From contig CM064663.1 of NCBI GenBank assembly GCA_032717465.1, positions 13,384,989 to 13,448,988 on the forward strand: DNA of 64,000 bases, given 5' to 3'. The stretch's first letter is position 1, and each line of letters begins with the position of its first letter. Of the stretch, positions 57,471 to 64,000 are shown one piece after another. Source of the stretch: Coenobita brevimanus (taxonomy: Eukaryota > Arthropoda > Malacostraca > Decapoda > Coenobitidae). The notes under the pieces are model-generated. The model did no database searches, was not told the origin of the DNA, and was given only the letters and a program-made list of their open reading frames with translations. The translations under genes were made by a program, and so were the position numbers.

Positions 57471-59149
57471 CGCCAAAGGTCATAAACACGTCTTTATTAT
57501 CACCATAAGTGTGCATTACAATATTGTTCACTGTGCCATATATCAGTGATATTTATAGTTTAACGATACGGCAAATAAGCATTTAATGACCAGTATACAA
57601 TAAGGCCTTATTTTCTAAATGTTTTTCAATCAGATATGCAGTGGAATAGCGGATTATAATACATTAGTTTGAACATAGCCTTTAACTCTGCAGGGTAAGT
57701 CAGGCTAAAACACCAGATATCTAGTAAAACATTCACTGTTGTCACCAAACCACATGTTATTGTAGGACAACTGGAACAGGGGGATAGCAAAGATGGTGGG
57801 TGGTCCTGCTTGGTGGTGGCAGGGTTACCTTATCATTCCCCCAGTTACCCACATCATTCCATTATCATATAAATCCAGTGTCTGACCACATTGTTTCATA
57901 TTGTTTTGAAATGTGTTCTTAAATATACCGGTAGTCTGTTAGTCTTCCATATTAAATATTTGTGTAACCAAAACCGTTTGTCCATTTTAACATCCTTCCC
58001 TCTCTGAGGCAATTGACGTTTCAGCTGACAATAGTTAATGAGAAAAACCATGGCCACACAGAGATAGAGGAAAGTAGTAACAGATATGGGACACAAGTTG
58101 AAGAGCAAATAATCATAAGGTTAACCTGACTGCTACGTCTGGTATGTTGCTGTAAGTAACACTGACCAGTGTGAACTGTAGCTCGTCGAACCTTTATTGA
58201 AAACGTTCTCGCTGAAAACAAATAAACTGAATTATCTGTTGAGTGGCACGATAATGTTGATTAGTGTAAGCTGCAATCAAGACAAGTTTGTCTGGTTACT
58301 ATGCAGATCATCCATTTGGCCAATGTAGTTATTGGTTACCTTTCTCGATATGCGTTGTGTTATAAACGTGTGGATCGCAAATTACACCCAATTGCAGTTA
58401 TAACTATATAAGGCAAGGTTATATTCTTGACATTGTTATCAGGTGGTGGCGGGTCTCTTGCTGGAGTGAGTGGCAATAAGTGCAGGCAAGGGGTGGAGGG
58501 GGTTGGTTGTATGAAGCGCCGGATTAACCATGCTGTGCCTTGGTATGCAATGCAGATTGTTGGCCTGTAACATATAGATCTTTTTTCTTCCATAGTTTCC
58601 TGTTGTTGGCATAACCTATAATGGCCTTTTTTGGTGGCCTGATGGGTGATGGCACTTATTTAGACGGCCAAAGCATACATTTATTCCTCTCTTGAAGTCT
58701 GGATGCCATTTGACAGGCCGTGGCCTGGTAGGCAGTTGCCCAAATTGCCTATACTTAGTAATCCGGTCCTGGTTGTATGGTGTGCATGGGGTCGGCATAC
58801 CACGCGACTCACTCTGTTGTTGGCTGCCCTGTGTATGAAATTGACCTTGATACTTATAATACTGTCAGCAGCAATGAATGGCGTCTAAATGTTGACTGAT
58901 CTTTGGTAAGGCTAGCAACCACGTCATGGCCTCGGCTTGACCACCTTAGGTGGTTTAACCACCAGACAAGCTCTTATCCAGTCCCTGTCGTCTAACATTA
59001 TCCGATATCATGTATTAAGACATCAATAATGAAGATAATACTGATCATGTGTTTTACTTATCAGCAACACTTTGCTATTATCACACTTGGGATATAAGTA
59101 GTAACTAATGGTAATGACCTATAATAGAGTTTGTAAGGTAACAGTGATT
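57346..59149. other. spacer between inverted-repeat arms
   Basis: Contains a GT array (57413-57466) and no frame or RNA gene that I recognise. A small palindromic patch, ACCACCTTAGGTGGT, lies near 58939. If the arms are the ends of a transposon, this is its degenerate interior. Confidence 0.5.
57413..57466. repeat. (GT)n microsatellite
   Basis: About 27 GT units. Confidence 0.97.
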
Positions 59150-59614
59150 ATGTAAAGTAAGGGAAGGAGCACACCACCGACCAGTACAAACATCTGGTTA
59201 TAGCATCCGACTTTTTATGTTAAACACTGAGTGGATACAACTATGAAAATGATAAATGAATGATTAAAGACCTCACCATCATACGAGTATATTACTATTT
59301 TATGTCACCCTGCGTTCAGATCGTGGTGTATAAATAACTATAGTATTGGGTAAAACACTGTGTAATGTGTTTTTATTCATCATAACAAAACCATTATTTC
59401 CCAAGACAAATGGATGGTGGAACAGTGGTTGAGACAATACGAGTAGGCCTTTTTCTCTTTCCCTTGAATGTGGGGAGGGTGAAGGGTTGACAAATGAATG
59501 GTAACAAGGGAGTGGGGGGGTTGAAACTGGGGTGCGGCGGTGCCACATATACCAACCTGCACGTCAAACCGGTCGCTCGATTTTTGCTGGAGGCTGTACA
59601 GTCATTTCTAGTAG

Positions 59615-59620
<6 letters not shown>
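59150..59620 (-). repeat. long inverted repeat, arm 2
   Basis: The reverse complement aligns with 56870-57345 over most of its length, ending next to a GA array at 59619-59651. Confidence 0.8.

Positions 59621-59651
<31 letters not shown>
59619..59651. repeat. (GA)n microsatellite
   Basis: About 16 GA units at the outer edge of inverted-repeat arm 2. Confidence 0.95.
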
Positions 59652-59654
<3 letters not shown>

Positions 59655-59793
59655 GGTTGATGATACAGTAATCACAAGTGGTCCTTGCCTAATGCCCTTC
59701 CTCACCTCATTCACCACGAGCGGTTGGGTTGCTAGCACCACCAGCTGTTCATCTCCTGGCTATTTTATCTCGCTACCACATGACTTTATGTGG

Positions 59794-59796
<3 letters not shown>

Positions 59797-59839
<43 letters not shown>
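59797..59839. repeat. (TA)n microsatellite
   Basis: About 21 TA units. Confidence 0.97.
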
Positions 59840-59843
<4 letters not shown>

Positions 59844-59974
59844 ATCATCCAATCCTACAATGTCCCATGAGGAGCGTAGGAGCCCGGGGCTAGGCAGTTG
59901 GTCCCGACATTTAAGATGAGTGACCAGCCACACTCATCCCTGTGTGGCATTACATAAGCAATCAGTCCCAACCA

Positions 59975-60165
59975 TCCCTTGGATACAAACCTTCACAGGC
60001 TCAATCCGATTGGAGTGCAATAATTACCCACTAAACCACCAGGAGCAACAAATTTGTTATATGTTACCACCCAGCATAGTAAATGGTTTCATGGTGTACA
60101 GGAAACCAATTTGCTTGTCACTCAGTGTAAAGGCACCCACAGGCAGAAAAACGAGGAAAGAATGA
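59975..60165 (-). repeat. tRNA-like SINE module on the minus strand
   Basis: Read on the minus strand, the part 60165-60060 matches the module at 9194-9272 (GAGTGACAAGCAAATTGG and TTTCCTGTACACC...GGTGGTAAC). It is followed by a tRNA-like stretch: GGTGGTTTAGTGGGTAATTA as A box and GGTTTGTATCC as a weak B box (about 60052-59985). This is the same order of module then tRNA-like part as at 9671-9890. Confidence 0.45.
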
Positions 60166-60339
60166 AGGAAAAAGACAGAAGAGGAAGTTCAAAGTCACTC
60201 GTAGGCAAAAGGACAAGGAAAGAATCAAGGAAAAAATGTCAGAAGAGGATGGAAGGAAAGAAGGATGGAGGAGAGGAAAGGGCAGACACCCGACAGCAGC
60301 ACTTCATCGAGTGAGTGGATGGTGAGCGTCCCCACCTTC

Positions 60340-60342
<3 letters not shown>

Positions 60343-60394
<52 letters not shown>
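60343..60394. repeat. (TA)n microsatellite, left flank of Penelope-like element
   Basis: About 26 TA units followed by AAAGAGAGAGAGAGAAC. Confidence 0.97.
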
Positions 60395-60397
<3 letters not shown>

Positions 60398-60410
60398 AGA
60401 GAGAGAGAAC

Positions 60411-60655
60411 TTAAGACCAGGACAAGACGATGGACTGGGGTCATGTTCACGATTTATTTCAGTGACGTTTCGAGGAAATCCAACCTCATCATCAGACAAA
60501 ACTAAAATACGTAACATGAATTAGAAAATGAAGTTTCAAAAAAAACCTCATTCACAGATTAATAAAACCAATAAAATATATACAAATTAAAAAAAAAAAT
60601 GAAGTAGTAAGAAGAAAATCATTCACAAAATTACTAAAAATGTAGCCTATAGTAA
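60411..60655 (-). repeat. Penelope-like inverted repeat, left arm
   Basis: The reverse complement matches 62060-62307: GACGATGGACTGGGGTCATG, TCATGTTCACGATTTATTTC and AATGAAGTTTC blocks, in the same order from outside to inside. About 90 percent identical in the outer part. Confidence 0.9.
60450..60505 (-). ncRNA. hammerhead-ribozyme-like motif, left arm
   Basis: On the minus strand: CTGATGA (60495-60489), one T, GAGG, an 8-base loop, CCTC, then GAAAC-GTC (60471-60464). GAGG/CCTC can form stem II. The flanks TTTTGT and ACTGAAA can form an imperfect stem I. Stem III is minimal (AC/GT, no loop), as in many retroelement hammerheads that are thought to act as dimers. The extra T after CTGATGA departs from the textbook core. 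Activity is untested. Confidence 0.6.
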
Positions 60656-60689
60656 TTAATATACAGTACGTAATTCGACAGCCTTTGCA

Positions 60690-61958
60690 CAAGAACTTAG
60701 GAAGTTATGCTACTCCCATCCGGTTTATATGGCCAGTTTTGATATAAAAAGTTTGTTTACCAATATTCCCCTTAATGAGACACTACAGATATGTACAGGT
60801 AACTCTTTTGTAAGCCGTGACGAGTTCCTAAATTTTACCAACAGTTTAAATCTCTTCTCGAATTTGCAAAGATTGCAATTTTTTGTTTAACAATAACTAT
60901 TATAAACAAGTTGATGGGGTTGCAGTGGGTTCTCCTTTGGGTCCTACCTTGGCTAATGTATTTCTTTGTCACCATGAGGTGTCATGGCTTAAAGATTGCC
61001 CTGCTCATTTTAAACCATTGCTGTACCGTAGATATGTTGACGACTGTTTTTTGTTATTTAGGCAGTCTGATCATGTAATTGATTTTTTGAATTACATTAA
61101 TCATAAGCACCCTAATATTGAATTCACTGTAGAAACAGAGGAAAATAGGCTTCCTTTCCTTGATATTTTACTTCATAGAAATGACTCCAGTTTCAGTACC
61201 TCTGTTTATAGGAAGAGTACCTGTACAGGACTTGGTCTTAATTATTTTTCCTTTGTTCCCAGGGTCTTTAAATTCAACTCCATTAAGACTTTGTTATTCA
61301 GGTGTTATAACCTTACCTCTGATTGGAATTTGTTCCATTTAGAAATTACTAGGCTTAGAACATATTTCTTGAATAATGGATATCCTTTGCATCTCTTTGA
61401 AAGTACCTTACACAAGTTCCAGGATAAATTATTCAGTTGCACAAAGCCTGTGTCTTTAGTTCCCAAACAAGTACTTCATATTAGTCTCCCTTATTATGGG
61501 CACAACAGTTTTCACATCAGAAAGGAATTAAATAAACTGCTTAATGCAGTTTATCCACAGGTTTCATTTAGGTTCATCTTTAAAAATTCATATACTATTG
61601 GATCCTTTTATAGGTATAAGGATAGAATCCCCAAAGCTTTATGCTCTAACATTGTGTACATGTTTAATTGTTCCTACTGTAATGCAGGATATATTGGGAG
61701 TTCTATTCGTACCTGAAAATTAGGTTGTTCGAACACAAAGGCCTGGCATATAGAACCACTTAACCACTCTCAAACCCTCCCTTCTCGGAAATTAGGGAAC
61801 ATTTTGTTTCGGGTCATACATTTGATCTGGATAATTTTGAGATTCTAATGACAAATAATCATAAAACTAGTCTAAGAATAGCGGAATCATTGTTTATCCA
61901 TGACTTAAAGCCTACCGTGAATACCTATGATTCTTCCATTAAATTATTTACCCACTGA
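60690..61958 (+). pseudogene. Penelope-like reverse transcriptase and GIY-YIG endonuclease
   Basis: The first block (about 60690-60860) has ASFDIKSLFTNIPLNETL, the Penelope RT motif with the first catalytic Asp. After a frameshift before 60883, the main frame to 61716 has QVDGVAVGSPLGPTLANVFL, catalytic YVDDCFLLF, PNIEFTVETEENRLPFLDIL, and then the linker and start of the nuclease (YMFNCSYCNAGYIGSSIRT). A frameshift at about 61713 and a TAA near 61760 break the rest. There PLSNPPFSEIREHF, the catalytic Glu in RIAESLFIHDLKP and a final TGA at 61956-61958 are seen. The enzyme would nick DNA and reverse-transcribe. Confidence 0.88.
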
Positions 61959-62059
61959 TTCACTGATTCGATTAAACAGTCTAATAGAGCTCAAACAAGT
62001 TTACTTTTCCACAGACTTTCGTCTACTGATCAGTTGTTTTGTGTAGTTACCACGGTGTA

Positions 62060-62407
<348 letters not shown>

Positions 62408-62419
62408 ATAGATAAATAG

Positions 62420-62459
62420 ATATAGATATATAAACATATATATAATATATATAATATGA

Positions 62460-62515
<56 letters not shown>

Positions 62516-62520
62516 AATAT
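62420..62520. repeat. TA-rich imperfect microsatellite
   Basis: Interrupted TA and ATAT arrays immediately before the LINE E 5' end. Confidence 0.9.
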
Positions 62521-62678
62521 ATACAAACAGGGTAGGGGGGTTTTCAAGAACACTCCCCCAGTATCCCTGCTTGTCGTAAAAGGCGACTAAAAGGGTTGGC
62601 GGAGGGTTAGTGCCCCTCCCCGGAAAACAACTAACTAAAAAAACAAACAAGAAGCCTCGGACAAGGACTGACCAACCG

Positions 62679-63515
62679 ATGACGACCCAGGACCGGAAAA
62701 AGGACTTGGTAATGAGTACATGGAATGTAAGAGGAGCGAATGATGAGGTGAAAGAGAGAGAGATTGTCCAGGTGCTTGAGGGTGCGAAAGTGGATGTATG
62801 TGGAATAACTGAAACAAAATGGAGAGGAGAAAGTGTGAGAGAATGGGAGTATGGATGGGGTATATGTGCAGGAGTAGGTGAGAATGAGAGGGCAAAGGAA
62901 GGAGTATGTATAGTTGTGAGTAAAAGATGGAAGAGGAGCATAAGACAGTATGGATCAGTTGGGTCAAGGATTGTGTGGGTAAAGTTGAAAGTTGGAATAC
63001 AAATGTGGGCGATTGTGTGTGTGTATGCGCCAACGCAAGATCGTGCTAGAAGAGTGAGAGAAGAGTTATGGACAAATGTGGAAGTGTGCATGGAAAAGTT
63101 TGGAAGGAATGAGAGAGTGTTTTTGATTGGTGATATGAATGGTAAAGTTGGGAATGTGAAGGTGGATGGAATAGTTGGTGAGTGGGGTGCGCCTGCTGAG
63201 ATAGATGAGAATGGGAGTGCGTTAGTGGACATTTGTGCTGGGAGGGGGTTGGTGATAGCCAATACCCTCTTCAGGCATAAAATGATCCACAGGTATACAT
63301 GGCGAGTGATGAGAAGGGTGGGTGGTGAACTGAATGAAAGGAAGGCAATGATTGATTATGTGAGTGTGGATGAAAGGATGCGAAGATGTGTAAAGGATGC
63401 AAGAGTGTATAGAGGTTGGGGGAGTGGACTTTCTGACCACTACTTGGTGGTGGCCAGAATTAGAATGCAAGTAAGATGGAATATAGAAGAAGGGAAAGAC
63501 GAGAGGAAGGAGTAG
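62679..63515 (+). pseudogene. LINE E endonuclease domain
   Basis: The first ATG is at 62679, the same place as in LINE D (45943, minus strand). Motifs: [58 protein letters not shown]. It reads through the site where LINE D has a stop, but ends at a TAG at 63513-63515. The linker continues in another frame from about 63476 (EEGVVARRVERLQEDEK), so a frameshift lies near 63480-63515 and another near 63560. Confidence 0.85.
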
Positions 63516-64000
63516 TTGCAAGGAGAGTGGAAAGGTTACAAGAGGATGAGAAAAGGCAGAGTATAAGAGAGAAGTGGAGGAACGATTGGGCAAATATGAA
63601 TTGGAGCAGATGGGAGACGTGGAAGGTGTGTGTAAGATATTTACAGAAGAAATATGTGCAGCATGTGAAGTGGTGTGTGGAAGGAAGAGAAGACGGAGGG
63701 GGGTGCAAGGAACAGCGTGGTGGACTGAAGAGGTGAAACAGGCTGTGGCACAAAAGAAGAAAGCATACAATGAATGGATGAGAAATAGGGGTGTGGAAGA
63801 AGTTGAGAGGCGGAAGAGAGAGTTATATGTGGAAAGAAAGAGAGAGGTGAAAAGATTAGTAAGAGAGAGTAAGAAGAGAGTGGATGAGGAATTTGGAAGG
63901 AATTTGAGTGTAAAGTGGAGGGACTGTAAGAAAATGTTCTGGAGAGAAGTGAAAAGAGTAAGACAGGGTGGAAGTGAAGTAAGCAGGGGAGTGAAAGATA
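63516..64000 (+). pseudogene. LINE E linker region, frameshifted
   Basis: Matches the charged linker of LINE D (VKQAVAQKKKAYNEWM-like and RNRGVEEVERRKREL-like blocks near 63740-63830) but is split between frames. The window ends before the RT. Confidence 0.75.

Larger units (their letters stand above)
62526..64000 (+). mobile_element. RTE-like LINE E, 5' part (runs off window)
   Basis: Same family as LINE D (42908-46105), in opposite orientation and closely similar from the first bases (GGGTAGGGGGGTT) onward. It contains the 5' UTR with CTGCTTGTCGTAAAAGGCG and GGGTTAGTGCCCCTCCCC, then the endonuclease and linker. The RT would lie beyond 64000. It is useful for deciding which breaks in LINE D are private. 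Confidence 0.88.

Noticed and set aside
60054..60314. Lys/Arg-rich 86-codon frame
   Set aside because: It translates an A/G-rich repeat tail next to a SINE-like module; no conservation expected.

Overview
The window looks like repeat-dense intergenic or intronic DNA from a large-genome arthropod, most probably a decapod crustacean. The reasons are the very abundant (GT)n, (GA)n and (TA)n arrays, the mixture of LINE clades, a Penelope-like element, an env-bearing Ty3/gypsy element and an ionotropic-receptor exon. The species cannot be fixed from sequence alone. Nearly all open frames are relics of mobile elements. The only host coding sequence I can support is one terminal exon of an ionotropic glutamate-type receptor (minus strand, 29938-30207).

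Layout. 1-4003: a Ty3/gypsy pol remnant, a putative LTR and a primer-binding-site-like stretch, cut by a complete hAT transposon (1268-3487, 8-bp target duplication). That transposon is itself cut by a short composite retroposon with a 5S rRNA-like head. 4004-4662: a 5'-truncated RTE-like LINE end. 5201-16273: a two-copy tandem duplication of a 5.5-kb unit whose right breakpoint lies in the 5' UTR of a jockey/CR1-like LINE. 16015-22672: two jockey/CR1-like LINEs, one very decayed and one with a single nonsense codon. 24850-28455: an RTE-like LINE. 29612-30207: a 177-bp tRNA-derived SINE with a perfect 12-bp target duplication, next to the receptor exon. 32080-35066: another jockey/CR1-like LINE split by a 967-bp terminal-inverted-repeat element. 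35445-39100: a CR1-like LINE with a second LINE (carrying a PHD-type finger) inserted so that both share one long reading frame. 39920-42660: a decayed I-like LINE. 42908-46105: a near-full-length RTE-like LINE on the minus strand. 46238-55518: a structurally complete errantivirus-like LTR element with gag, pro-pol and env. 55600-56720: an RNase H-bearing LINE relic. 56870-59620: a long imperfect inverted repeat. 60411-62307: a Penelope-like element between roughly 245-bp inverted repeats, each with a hammerhead-ribozyme-like core. 62526-64000: the 5' part of a second copy of the 42.9-46.1 kb LINE family, running off the window.

How the parts relate. The autonomous elements encode copying machinery: LINE endonuclease plus reverse transcriptase, Penelope reverse transcriptase plus GIY-YIG nuclease, and LTR gag-pol-env. 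Several short elements appear to borrow it, notably the composite retroposons that carry both the 5' block and the 3' tail of the RTE-like LINE. The nesting gives a relative order of events (gypsy before hAT before 5S-headed retroposon; LINE C before the tandem duplication; CR1-like LINE before the PHD-finger LINE). All frames except the receptor exon carry stops or frameshifts, so nothing here is clearly active today.

Coordinates of repeat edges were read by eye and may be off by a few bases unless a target-site duplication fixes them. No database search was possible; clade names rest on recognisable motifs.
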